A stretch of DNA of 39,633 nucleotides from an uncultured Bacillota bacterium (GTDB taxonomy: Bacteria; Bacillota; Dehalobacteriia; UBA7702). This document shows, one piece after another, positions 22,896 through 30,493 of the stretch. Where the stretch lies: assembly GCA_934702375.1 (NCBI GenBank), contig CAKUYE010000019.1:1-39633 (forward strand), in the 5' to 3' direction. Below the pieces are notes generated by a model. The model made no database searches and was not told where the DNA came from. It saw only the letters and a list, made by a program, of their open reading frames with translations. Position numbers and translations under genes: made by a program. How positions within the stretch are numbered: position 1 is the first letter of the stretch; each line of letters starts with the position of its first letter.

Positions 22896-23692
22896 TAGCA
22901 TTGCTGCGCAATGCGATCCAGATATGGCTTCTCCTTGAGGAGAAGCTGGCGGCGTTAGCCGACTGATGAGGTGTCACAGACCTTCCTTCGGAAGGAATGA
23001 AATACCGGCCTTTGGCCGGCATGAAATACTGCCTGCGGCAGCATGAAATACCCCTCCGGGGCATGAAATACCTTTCTTCGAAAGGCATGAAGGAAGCATT
23101 GCCGCGCAATGCAAATAAGTATATAGCCCAGCGAACAAGTACCTGTAACGCATGCCTTCTCCTCGAGGAGAAGGTGGGCGCGGAGCGCTCGGATGAGGTG
23201 GCGTGACGGGTACAAAATGCTTTTTTTGTCAGCGTTTCTGCGGCGAAAAACATATTGCATATATGAAAGCCATTACGCCGCAGACACTACCAACATAAAA
23301 TCAAGATACACACACTCGCGACACCTCATCAGTCAGCTATCGCTGACAGCTTCTCCTCAAGGAGAAGCCATATCTCGTTTGCATTGCGGAGCAATGCTTC
23401 CACAATGCCGACCGTAGGGAGGTATTTCATGCTGCCGCTAGGCAGTATTTCATGCCCCGAAGGGGTATTTCATGCCGACCAACGGGAGGTATTTCATTCA
23501 ACCAACGGGAGGTATTCCCTCATCAGTCAGCTACGCTGACAGCTTCTCCTCAAGGAGAAGCCATATCTCGTTTGCATTGCGTAGCAATGCTTCCACAATG
23601 CCGACCGTAGGGAGGTATTTCATGCTGCCGCCAGGCAGTATTTCATGCCCCGAAGGGGTATTTCATGCCGACCAACGGGAGGTATTTCATCC
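22896..23692. repeat. repeat island R4, inserted between T-box and glyQ
   Basis: Components: GCATTGC/GCAATGC hairpin (22898-22914), TTCTCCTTGAGGAGAAG, ACTGATGAGGTGTC, a left hairpin array (22998-23112), a second TTCTCCTC-GAGGAGAAG segment, core TTTCTGCGGCG to CGCCGCAGA (~23234-23284), then two tandem right arms (23316-23515 and 23519-23692) with several GGGAGGTATTTCATG units. Small frames within are repeat artefacts. Confidence 0.85.
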
Positions 23693-23753
23693 TAATTCCA
23701 ACTATTTCGTATACAAAATTAAATCAAATACACCAACAAACAGGGAGGAAAAA

Positions 23754-24671
23754 ATGAATTTTCAAGATCTTATTCTTACCCTCAATGAATTTTGGGGCAA
23801 ACAGGGATGCATCATTCAGCAGCCCTACGATATGGAAAAAGGCGCCGGCACGATGAACCCGGCCACCGCCCTTCGCGCCCTGGGGCCGGAGCCCTGGAAG
23901 GTTGCCTATGTAGAGCCTTCCCGCCGCCCCACCGACGGCCGCTATGGGGAAAACCCCAACCGTTTGCAGCACTACTATCAGTATCAGGTAATCTTAAAGC
24001 CCTCGCCCGAGGATATTGTGGAGCTTTACATGGACAGCCTGAAAGCCATCGGCATCGACCCCGATGAACACGACATCCGCCTGGTAGAAGATAACTGGGA
24101 AAGTGCCAACCTCGGTGCCTGGGGTTTGGGCTGGGAAGTATGGCTGGACGGCATGGAAGTAACCCAGTTTACCTATTTCCAGCAATTCGGCGGCATCGAC
24201 TGCAAACCCGTTTCCGGGGAAATCACCTATGGTCTGGAACGTCTGGCCATGTTCATTCAAAAGGTGGACAGCGTTTACGATATCGAATGGGTTGATGGCA
24301 TCACCTACGGCGATGTGCATCATCAGGGGGAAGTGGAACACAGCCACTACAACTTTGAGGAAGCCGATACCGATATGCTCTTCCAGCTCTACAATATGTA
24401 CGAAAAGGAAGCCACCCGGATTTTGGACAAAGGCCTTGTGCTGCCGGGTTACGACTACATTTTAAAATGCTCCCACACCTTTAACCTTTTAGACGCCCGC
24501 AATGCCATTTCCGTGGCGGAACGTCAGAACTACATCTTCCGCGTGCGCAGCTTGGCGCGGCTGGCTGCCGAGGCCTATTGCAAGCAGCGGGAGGAATTGG
24601 GCTATCCGCTGATCAAGGACGAAGCCAAGCGGGCAGAAATGGGTCTTGCACCGCGGAAAGGGGGCAAATAA
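23754..24671 (+). CDS. glyQ: glycyl-tRNA synthetase alpha subunit
   Basis: Catalytic subunit of the bacterial alpha2beta2 glycyl-tRNA synthetase (class II). The ATG at 23754 follows GGGAGG and gives 305 residues; the frame runs open upstream into island R4, but MNFQDLILTLNEFWGKQGC is the family start. Motifs: AGTMNPATALRALGPEPW (~32-49), YVEPSRRPTDGRYGENPNRL (~54-73) and QQFGGIDCKPVSGEITYGLERLAMF (~143-167). glyS begins 1 nt after its stop. Expression is predicted to depend on the distant T-box leader. Confidence 0.97.
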   Translation: MNFQDLILTLNEFWGKQGCIIQQPYDMEKGAGTMNPATALRALGPEPWKVAYVEPSRRPTDGRYGENPNRLQHYYQYQVILKPSPEDIVELYMDSLKAIGIDPDEHDIRLVEDNWESANLGAWGLGWEVWLDGMEVTQFTYFQQFGGIDCKPVSGEITYGLERLAMFIQKVDSVYDIEWVDGITYGDVHHQGEVEHSHYNFEEADTDMLFQLYNMYEKEATRILDKGLVLPGYDYILKCSHTFNLLDARNAISVAERQNYIFRVRSLARLAAEAYCKQREELGYPLIKDEAKRAEMGLAPRKGGK

Positions 24672-24672
24672 G

Positions 24673-26745
24673 ATGGCCAGAAATCTTTTGTTTGAAATCG
24701 GGGTAGAGGAAATCCCTGCCCGTTTTATGGAAGGCAGCATCAACGGTTTGGTGAATGCCGCAAAAAAATCCCTGAAGGAAGCCCGTTTGGACTTTGAAAA
24801 TGTCCGGGGCATGGGAACTCCCCGCCGCCTGACCCTCTTTGTGGACGGCCTTGCCGAAAGTCAGGGAGACCTGAAGGAAGAGCTGAAAGGTCCGGCCAAA
24901 AAGGCTGCCTACGATAGCGAAGGCAACCCCACCAAAGCATTACAGGGCTTTTTGCGCTCCAAGGGGCTTACCGAAGAGGATATCACCATCAAGGAAATCA
25001 AAGGCGGTGAATATATCTTTGCCACCAAGGAAGAAAAAGGGGAAGCAGCCGCCAAGGTACTGCCGGAGCTGCTGGTAAATATGGTGCTGAGTCTGAAATT
25101 CCCCAAGCCCATGCGCTGGAGCGACCATGAGCTGCGGTTTATCCGTCCCATCCACTGGATGGTGGCCCTCTTTGGCAGCGAAATCCTGCCGGTGAAAATC
25201 GTCGATGTGGTGGCAGGAAACGTCACCCGGAGCCACCGTTTTTACGGTGCCGGAGATGTTACCATCGAAAGCCCCGAATCCTACGTGGATCAGCTCCGGG
25301 AAAACTACGTCATGGTAGATCCCGCAGAACGCCGGGCCGTCATTAAGGAACAGATCACCGCATTGGAAAAGGAACACAACGTGGTGGTGGAAAAGGACGA
25401 AGAACTTCTGGATGAAGTTGTTTATCTCTTGGAATATCCCACGGCGCTGATGGGCAGCTTTGATGAAAAATACCTGCGTCTGCCCAAGGAAGTGATCATC
25501 ACCCCGATGAAGGAGCATCAGCGTTACTTCCCGGTGATGGATGCAAAAGGCGAACTTCTCCCCCACTTTGTCACCGTCCGCAACGGCTTGCCCCGGAATA
25601 TTGAAATCGTTACCGCCGGGAACGAAAAGGTTCTCCGGGCCCGTTTGGCCGATGCCGAATTCTTCTACGATGAGGACCTCAAAATCGACCTCGGCTCCAA
25701 TGTGGAACGGCTGAAACCCATCGTTTTCCACATCACCATGGGCACCCTCTTTGAAAAGGTGGAACGCATGGTAGAGCTGGCGGCATACCTTGCCGATGCT
25801 CTGGGTGAGGATGCGGAAAAAGCAAAACGCGGCGCTTACCTGGCCAAAGCCGACCTGGTTTCCAACATGGTTTATGAATTCCCCGAATTACAGGGGATCA
25901 TGGGAGAATACTACGCCGTGGCCCAGGGCGAAGCGGCAGATGTAGCACAGAGCATCCGCGAAAGCTACCTGCCCCGGTTTGCCGGCGATGACCTCCCCGA
26001 AACGAAGTTGGGAATGATCACCTCCATTGCCGATAAGATCGACAGCGTTGTGGGCTTCTTCTCCATGGATCTGGAACCCACCGGCTCCCAGGATCCCTAT
26101 GCCCTCCGCCGTCAGGCCATGGGTATCACCCAGATCATCTTAAATGGCGAGCTGGAGCTGAACTTCGGCGATCTCATTGATACCGCCTACGACAAAATCG
26201 CAAGCCGCTACGAAACGAAGCGCACCAGGGAAGAAACGAAAGCCCGGGTCTATGCCTTTATGGCCCAGCGCCTGAACAACGTATTGAGCGACGCCGGTTT
26301 GGCCTACGACACCGCCAACGCCGTAATGCACGCCACTCCCGATAATTTCTGCCTGATCCGCAAAAAAGGCGAAGCTCTGGAAGCCTTCCGCAGCAACGAA
26401 AACTTTGCCCCGCTGATGGCCGGCTTTACCCGAGTGAACAACCTGGCGAAAAATGCCGAAAGCGCCGCCTACGACGAAAGCCTCTTTACGGAAAAGGCCG
26501 AAAAAGACCTGGCAGAAGCCGCCAAAGCCTTTAAAGCCCAAGCCGCCGACGCTCTGGCAAAGGACGACTTCGACACCGCCTTTAACGCCATTGCCGCCCT
26601 TCGCGCTCCCATCGACGCTTTCCTCACCGATATCATGGTGATGTGCGACGATGAAAAGCTGAAAGCCAGCCGCCTTGGCCTGCTGAAAGCATTGGCAGAA
26701 GAAATGCTCGCCGTAGCAGACTTCACCGCCATCGCCGATAAATAA
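24673..26745 (+). CDS. glyS: glycyl-tRNA synthetase beta subunit
   Basis: 690-residue beta subunit that recognises tRNA-Gly and completes the heterotetramer. Starts MARNLLFEIGVEEIPARFM, the typical opening (ATG at 24673, one base after glyQ). MRWSDHELRFIRPIHWMVAL (~147-166), TPMKEHQRYFPVMDAKG (~276-292) and LADAEFFYDEDLK (~325-337) are family hallmarks. The C-terminal ~100 residues form a DALR-like anticodon-binding domain. Followed by a terminator. Confidence 0.97.
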   Translation: MARNLLFEIGVEEIPARFMEGSINGLVNAAKKSLKEARLDFENVRGMGTPRRLTLFVDGLAESQGDLKEELKGPAKKAAYDSEGNPTKALQGFLRSKGLTEEDITIKEIKGGEYIFATKEEKGEAAAKVLPELLVNMVLSLKFPKPMRWSDHELRFIRPIHWMVALFGSEILPVKIVDVVAGNVTRSHRFYGAGDVTIESPESYVDQLRENYVMVDPAERRAVIKEQITALEKEHNVVVEKDEELLDEVVYLLEYPTALMGSFDEKYLRLPKEVIITPMKEHQRYFPVMDAKGELLPHFVTVRNGLPRNIEIVTAGNEKVLRARLADAEFFYDEDLKIDLGSNVERLKPIVFHITMGTLFEKVERMVELAAYLADALGEDAEKAKRGAYLAKADLVSNMVYEFPELQGIMGEYYAVAQGEAADVAQSIRESYLPRFAGDDLPETKLGMITSIADKIDSVVGFFSMDLEPTGSQDPYALRRQAMGITQIILNGELELNFGDLIDTAYDKIASRYETKRTREETKARVYAFMAQRLNNVLSDAGLAYDTANAVMHATPDNFCLIRKKGEALEAFRSNENFAPLMAGFTRVNNLAKNAESAAYDESLFTEKAEKDLAEAAKAFKAQAADALAKDDFDTAFNAIAALRAPIDAFLTDIMVMCDDEKLKASRLGLLKALAEEMLAVADFTAIADK

Positions 26746-26760
26746 CAGAAAAAATCCACA

Positions 26761-26795
26761 AACCGCCGAGGAAACACCCTCGGCGGTTTGTTTTG
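26761..26795 (+). terminator. intrinsic terminator of glyQS
   Basis: A 10-bp perfect stem AACCGCCGAG/CTCGGCGGTT with an 8-nt loop, then TTGTTTT, 15 bp after the glyS stop. Confidence 0.85.
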
Positions 26796-26804
26796 CATTT
26801 AAAT

Positions 26805-26845
26805 ACTTTTAAGTACTTGACATTCCAATAACTTTTGAGTATCCT
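26805..26845 (+). promoter_or_regulatory. promoter with duplicated operator for the XRE regulator
   Basis: TTGACA (26817-26822), 17 bp, TATCCT (26840-26845). ACTTTTAAGTACT (26805-26817) and ACTTTTGAGTATC (26831-26843) are direct repeats 26 bp apart touching the -35 and -10 boxes, which fits autorepression. Confidence 0.65.
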
Positions 26846-26866
26846 TAAGAAAAAGGAGCGATAACC

Positions 26867-27217
26867 ATGAATCACGAATACAAAGAAGCTCTTGCAGTGG
26901 CAAAAGAAAACCTTGAAGATGTGCAGGAAAGAGGCTCTGAAACCATTGGCAAAAGCTGGGAAGAAGTACAGAAGGAATTGTTTTCTCCGGAAGAAATCGC
27001 CGCAAGCCATTTAAGAGCGACCCTTATCGGTGAGTTTGTAAAGGCGCGTCAGGAAAAAGGAATCAGCCAAAAAAAGCTGGAAGAATTAAGCGGCGTGAAA
27101 CAACCGGTCATCGCAAGAATGGAGAAAGGCAACACCAGCCCACAGCTGGATACCGTCTTAAAAATACTGGCTCCCTTGGGTAAAACCCTGGCCGTGGTAC
27201 CCTTGGAAGCAAAATAA
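26867..27217 (+). CDS. XRE/Cro-family helix-turn-helix regulator (HigA-like, orphan)
   Basis: 116 residues. HTH_3 domain at about 56-108: FVKARQEKGISQKKLEELSG, VKQPVIARMEKGNTSPQLDT. The N-terminal ~50 residues are charged and helical, a pattern seen in antitoxins paired with HigB/RelE toxins. AAAGGAG precedes the ATG. No toxin-sized gene lies upstream (glyS terminator) or downstream (27218-27850 holds RNA signals only), so it stands alone here. It probably represses its own promoter through the two flanking operator copies. Confidence 0.85.
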   Translation: MNHEYKEALAVAKENLEDVQERGSETIGKSWEEVQKELFSPEEIAASHLRATLIGEFVKARQEKGISQKKLEELSGVKQPVIARMEKGNTSPQLDTVLKILAPLGKTLAVVPLEAK

Positions 27218-27223
27218 CAAGAT

Positions 27224-27260
27224 AAAAAAAAGGCCCTTTCCCGAAAAACGGGAAAGAGCC
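27224..27260 (-). terminator. intrinsic terminator on the minus strand
   Basis: GGCCCTTTCCCG (27232-27243) pairs with CGGGAAAGAGCC (27249-27260) apart from one mismatch; on the minus strand eight T follow. Nothing annotated on the minus strand reaches it, implying an unannotated transcript from the right. Confidence 0.65.
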
Positions 27261-27332
27261 GGTGAAAACAGAACAGCGCACCGGGGGCTGCTTTTCATGG
27301 GAGAGGCGGCAAGCAGAACCGCCAAAAGAAAT

Positions 27333-27359
27333 AAAAAAACAGCGCACCTCAAGTGCACT
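27333..27359 (-). terminator. second minus-strand terminator
   Basis: A 7-bp stem AGCGCAC (27341-27347)/GTGCACT (27353-27359) with a 5-nt loop, followed on the minus strand by seven T. Confidence 0.5.
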
Positions 27360-27423
27360 GCCATCATCTGGGACTGATGAAAAATACGCCAAGCTAAGCC
27401 TCTTTATTCGCGAAAAACACCCC

Positions 27424-27452
27424 TTGCAAAAAGGGAAATTATTTCGTATAAT
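27424..27452 (+). promoter_or_regulatory. promoter of the candidate cloverleaf RNA
   Basis: TTGCAA (27424-27429), 17 bp, TATAAT (27447-27452). The predicted start near 27459 coincides with the first base of the closing stem. Confidence 0.7.
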
Positions 27453-27458
27453 AAATAG

Positions 27459-27557
27459 GCGGTGCGGAAACAGCTTCGGCTGCTTCCTGGCTTGAGTGCT
27501 TTGGACACTTGAGCTGACCTTCCGGTGCTGCAACACCGGGAGGGCATCGTATTTTTT
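27459..27557 (+). ncRNA. candidate four-way-junction small RNA
   Basis: Closing stem P1 pairs 27460-27465 with 27544-27549. Hairpin 1: 27466-27487, with a C(UUCG)G tetraloop (27474-27479) and one A-C mismatch. Hairpin 2: nine pairs, 27490-27498 with 27506-27514. Hairpin 3: ten pairs, 27518-27527 with 27534-27543. Junction linkers are 0, 2, 3 and 0 nt, so the helices can stack. A T-run (27552-27558) follows directly, as in an intrinsic terminator, and a good promoter ends 6 nt upstream. I do not recognise a known RNA family; it does not match the SRP, 6S or tRNA consensus. Confidence 0.6.
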
Positions 27558-27572
27558 TCTGTTTTCGTCACT

Positions 27573-27601
27573 ATTATAAACCATCTTCAGGAAATATGCA
27601 A
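27573..27601 (-). promoter_or_regulatory. minus-strand promoter facing the cloverleaf RNA
   Basis: Minus strand TTGCAT (27601-27596), 17 bp, TATAAT (27578-27573). It would transcribe the complement of the small RNA and run to the terminators at 27359 and 27260. Confidence 0.55.
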
Positions 27602-27634
27602 GACCGAAAGAGAATTTATAAAAAGAACCTAATC

Positions 27635-27684
27635 AAAACGCCAACACCTTCGATATGATTGCATCGAAAGTGCCGGCGTTTTTT
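27635..27684 (+). terminator. intrinsic terminator, possibly bidirectional
   Basis: AAAACGCC/GGCGTTTT plus CACCTTCGAT/ATCGAAAGTG (one mismatch) form a long stem followed by a T-run; the A-run on the other side could serve the minus strand. The rest of 27600-27775 shows no gene. Confidence 0.65.
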
Positions 27685-27775
27685 AATCATCGTAATGCCC
27701 TTCCTACGTACAAAATTAACGGCAAAGCGGCAAAGAAATTTCGGTAATTGAAGTTGAAAACCCTCGTTTTTTAGA

Positions 27776-27830
27776 AGTTTCCGACTTACAAGTCCGAAAC
27801 TCTTGATTTTTTTGAGATTTTGGGTATAAT
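27776..27830 (+). promoter_or_regulatory. dyad and promoter of ATPase 2
   Basis: AGTTTCCGACTT and AAGTCCGAAACT (27776-27801, one mismatch) form a dyad ending one base before TTGATT (27803-27808); a 16-bp spacer and TATAAT (27825-27830) follow. The string AAACTCTTGATTTTTTT is shared with the ATPase 4 promoter. Confidence 0.65.
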
Positions 27831-27857
27831 AGAATCAAGAAAATTCGGAGGTGTACC

Positions 27858-29090
27858 ATGGCGGAGCTTATCAATCGCCCTCAATATTTGAATCAATTGA
27901 TACAACACAGGGATGTGGATCTGGTAAAGATTGTCACCGGGATTCGCCGCTGTGGAAAATCATCCCTGCTGGAGCTGTTTCACCAATACTTATTAGCCCA
28001 GGGAGTGGCAGATTCGCATATCATCCACATGAATATGGAGTCCCTGCGCTACCGTGATCTCACGGACTATCTGCCCTTTTACGATGCAATCAGCGAGAAG
28101 ATTCCCAAAGAAGGGAAAACCTATCTGATATTTGATGAGCTTCAAGTGGTAGAGCACTGGGAAAAAGCCATTGAATCCTTTCGGCTGGATTTTGATGTAG
28201 ATATCTACATCACCGGTTCCAACGCCTACCTGCTCTCTACAGAGTTTTCAACGCTGCTCTCTGGCCGGTATGTGGAGATCCCGATGCTGCCGTTGTCCTT
28301 CAAGGAGTTCCTGGATTTCTACGACTTTGCGCCCAATACCACCATCGAGGAGAAATTTCAAAAGTATCTGCAATTCGGCGGGATGCCGATTTTAAGGGAA
28401 TACAAGTTCAACGAAACCAGGAGCAACCAGGCATTGGAGGGCATTTACTCCACCGTGGTGCTCCGGGATATCCTCCAACGGAACCCCGGGGCCGACCAGG
28501 CAACACTCCAAAAAATCATGCTGTTTTTGTGCTCCAACATCGGCAGCATCACCTCCCCCAACAGCATTGGCAATGTACTCTCCAATGAGGGGGATATCCA
28601 AACCGGGAAAACAAAAAACCTCGCAGGAAAAACCGTAGAGAAATATATTGCCATGCTCCGCAGCGCTTTTGTGTTCTTTTATGTGAGCCGCTACGATGTA
28701 AAGGGAAAGCAGCTGCTCAAAACCTTGGGCAAAAACTATATCATCGATATGGGTTTTCGCAATATGCTCCTGGGCTACCGAGACGCCGACCGGGGCCACA
28801 TTCTGGAAAACATCGTATTTTTGGAGCTGCTCCGCCGTGATTACCGGGTATACATCGGAAAAGTGGGAGAAACCGAGGTTGACTTTGTCGCCGAAAAACC
28901 CATGGACAAAATATATATCCAGGTAACCGAAAGTATGCAATCGCCGGAAACCCGAGAGCGGGAGCTTCGACCCTTACGGATGATACCGGATAATTACGAA
29001 AAAATCGTACTGTCCATGGACCGCAGCTTCATCCACTCCTACGACGGCATTAAAACGATCCATCTCATTGATTGGCTCCTGGAAACATAA
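27858..29090 (+). CDS. AAA+ ATPase with DUF4143 domain (ATPase 2)
   Basis: 410 residues; ATG 6 nt after GGAGG. Walker A GIRRCGKS at 28-35, Walker B YLIFDELQ near 90-97, sensor strand YITGSNAYLLS near 116-126. The middle region (MLPLSFKEF) and C-terminus (FRNMLLGY, HILENIVFLELLRR, EVDFVAEK, YIQVTES) are typical of DUF4143 ATPases. In the C-terminal nuclease-like fold the acid EVDF is present, but the ExK motif reads QVT, so nuclease chemistry is doubtful. Closely similar in architecture to ATPase 4. It is convergent with ATPase 3, sharing a terminator. Physiological role is unknown. Confidence 0.88.
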   Translation: MAELINRPQYLNQLIQHRDVDLVKIVTGIRRCGKSSLLELFHQYLLAQGVADSHIIHMNMESLRYRDLTDYLPFYDAISEKIPKEGKTYLIFDELQVVEHWEKAIESFRLDFDVDIYITGSNAYLLSTEFSTLLSGRYVEIPMLPLSFKEFLDFYDFAPNTTIEEKFQKYLQFGGMPILREYKFNETRSNQALEGIYSTVVLRDILQRNPGADQATLQKIMLFLCSNIGSITSPNSIGNVLSNEGDIQTGKTKNLAGKTVEKYIAMLRSAFVFFYVSRYDVKGKQLLKTLGKNYIIDMGFRNMLLGYRDADRGHILENIVFLELLRRDYRVYIGKVGETEVDFVAEKPMDKIYIQVTESMQSPETRERELRPLRMIPDNYEKIVLSMDRSFIHSYDGIKTIHLIDWLLET

Positions 29091-29113
29091 AGACCGGGCA
29101 ACCTACTTTCATC

Positions 29114-29160
29114 CACTCCTAAAAACCGTGCAAATGCACAGTTTTGGGGAGTGGTTTTTT
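29114..29160 (+). terminator. intrinsic terminator of ATPase 2 (repeat hairpin H, copy 1)
   Basis: A long stem CACTCC...GGAGTG enclosing AAAAC-C-GTGC/GCAC-A-GTTTT with an AAAT loop, followed by six T. The T-run ends in the stop codon of ATPase 3 on the other strand. A near-identical hairpin recurs at 30494-30541 in the same orientation. Confidence 0.8.
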
Positions 29161-30412
29161 AATATTCCAGGCTATCCCGATGCAGCAGGAAATATTTCAT
29201 CCCCATAATCACAAAACCCTCTTCATTGCGCCAGGGCTTTTGGGTACCATTGACGATGACGATTTTTTTGAAAGAATCGCCAATATTGCGCAGAGAGGCA
29301 AATTCCTGGGCCTGTTTTTCCTTTGACGTCATATCGTAGGCCACCTGGATATAGTACCGCTGATCCCGCCGGTTTACCACAAAATCCACCTCCAGCTGCT
29401 TCCGAACCCGCTTGGCAAGGAGAGTTTTGGAAACCACGTCTACAATACCGACATCCACGTGGTAGCCGCGTATTAAAAGCTCGTTGTAGACGATATTTTC
29501 AATGATATGGGGAGCTTCCTGCTGGCGGAAATTCAAGCGCGCATTTCTCAGCCCCAGGTCCGTAAAATAATATTTTAGGTTGGAGCCGATATATTTTCGT
29601 CCCTTGATATCGTAGCGGCAGGCCTTGGCGATTAAGAAGGCTTCGGTGAGGTAATCAATATGCCGGGAAATGGTTTTATTGGAGTAGGTCATATGGCGCT
29701 CGCTGGCAAAGGTATTGGCAATCCGGGTAGGATTCGTCGGCGCACCGATGGCCGAAGCAAGGACATCGACAAGAACGCCGATTTCATCGACGCTTTGAAG
29801 GTGATTTCGCTCCACCACATCCTTCAGGTAAACATTGGCAAAAATGTTCTTCAAATATTCTCCCTTTTGCTGTTCACTCCCAAGGGCCATTACCTGGGGA
29901 AGGCCGCCGTAAACCATATATTCATTCCAGGCATCGTCATAATCCCCGGAATAAGCGGCGTAAAATTCCCCAAAAGAAAGAGGATAAATGCGAACCTCAT
30001 CCCCTCGCCCCCGAAACTCCGTAACGATATCACTGGAAAGAAACCGGGAATTGCTGCCGGTAACGTAAACATCCAAATGGTCCATGCGAAGGAAGCTGTT
30101 TAAAACCTCTGCAAACCGGGGCATAAACTGTACCTCATCCAAAAGGAGGTAGTAATGGCCGCCGTCGGTGAGCCGCTCCTTTACATATTGAAAACAGGCC
30201 TTGGGGTCCCGCAGCTCCTCGTTTTCAATACCGTCCAAAGCGATTTCTATGATATGGCTTTCATCTACGCCGGACTCCAAAAGGTACCGTTTATAGATTG
30301 TAAAGAGCAAAAAGGATTTTCCGCAGCGGCGGATGCCGGTAATCACCTTGATCATGCCGTTGTTTTTTCTTTCGATCAGCTGCTGCAAATAGGCATTTCT
30401 CTGGATTTCCAC
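29159..30412 (-). CDS. AAA+ ATPase with DUF4143 domain (ATPase 3)
   Basis: 417 residues from GTG at 30412, which has AGGAG 7 nt upstream; the longer frame from 30502 would run through the promoter. Walker A GIRRCGKS at 26-33, Walker B LLLDEVQ at 89-95, sensor VYVTGSNSRFLSS near 115-127. The C-terminal DUF4143 region has LEVDFVVNRRDQRYYIQV, again with Gln-Val where an active PD-(D/E)xK enzyme has Glu-x-Lys. Opposite in orientation to the other three ATPases and enclosed by two copies of one terminator hairpin. Role unknown. Confidence 0.87.
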   Translation of the reverse strand: MEIQRNAYLQQLIERKNNGMIKVITGIRRCGKSFLLFTIYKRYLLESGVDESHIIEIALDGIENEELRDPKACFQYVKERLTDGGHYYLLLDEVQFMPRFAEVLNSFLRMDHLDVYVTGSNSRFLSSDIVTEFRGRGDEVRIYPLSFGEFYAAYSGDYDDAWNEYMVYGGLPQVMALGSEQQKGEYLKNIFANVYLKDVVERNHLQSVDEIGVLVDVLASAIGAPTNPTRIANTFASERHMTYSNKTISRHIDYLTEAFLIAKACRYDIKGRKYIGSNLKYYFTDLGLRNARLNFRQQEAPHIIENIVYNELLIRGYHVDVGIVDVVSKTLLAKRVRKQLEVDFVVNRRDQRYYIQVAYDMTSKEKQAQEFASLRNIGDSFKKIVIVNGTQKPWRNEEGFVIMGMKYFLLHRDSLEY

Positions 30413-30459
30413 TCGATCACTCCTAAATTCCGTGTTTTTGCACACTTTTTGGTAATGGT

Positions 30460-30488
30460 ATTTTACCACAAAAAAAAGGCTCACGCAA
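30460..30488 (-). promoter_or_regulatory. promoter of ATPase 3
   Basis: Minus strand TTGCGT (30488-30483), 17 bp, TAAAAT (30465-30460). A GTGT/ACAC-type short dyad (30431-30446) lies between it and the start codon. Confidence 0.65.
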
Positions 30489-30493
30489 CATCC

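Larger units (their letters stand above)
27333..27566 (-). ncRNA. possible minus-strand transcript antisense to the cloverleaf RNA
   Basis: Bounded by a promoter at 27573-27601 and the terminator at 27333-27359. It would contain the full complement of the plus-strand cloverleaf. No convincing ORF with a ribosome binding site is seen inside. This is an inference from the signals alone. Confidence 0.3.

Noticed and set aside
23472..23753. N-terminal extension of GlyQ encoded by the repeats
   Set aside because: The extra residues come from GTATTTCAT repeat units, and the family begins at MNFQDL, which has its own strong ribosome site.
24940..25731. 263-codon ORF antisense to glyS
   Set aside because: It is a shadow of a conserved gene, with no start signals.
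27158..27367. 69-codon hydrophobic minus-strand ORF as a type I toxin
   Set aside because: There is no Shine-Dalgarno, an intrinsic terminator lies just inside its 5' end, and it overlaps the XRE gene.
27459..27560. Cloverleaf RNA as SRP (4.5S) RNA, because GGAAGCAGCC occurs on the complementary strand
   Set aside because: The rest of the SRP domain IV consensus is absent, and the terminator lies on the other strand.
27108..27584. 158-codon minus-strand ORF across the RNA locus
   Set aside because: Its start overlaps the minus-strand -10 box, it runs through two terminators and into the XRE gene, and it has no recognisable protein features.
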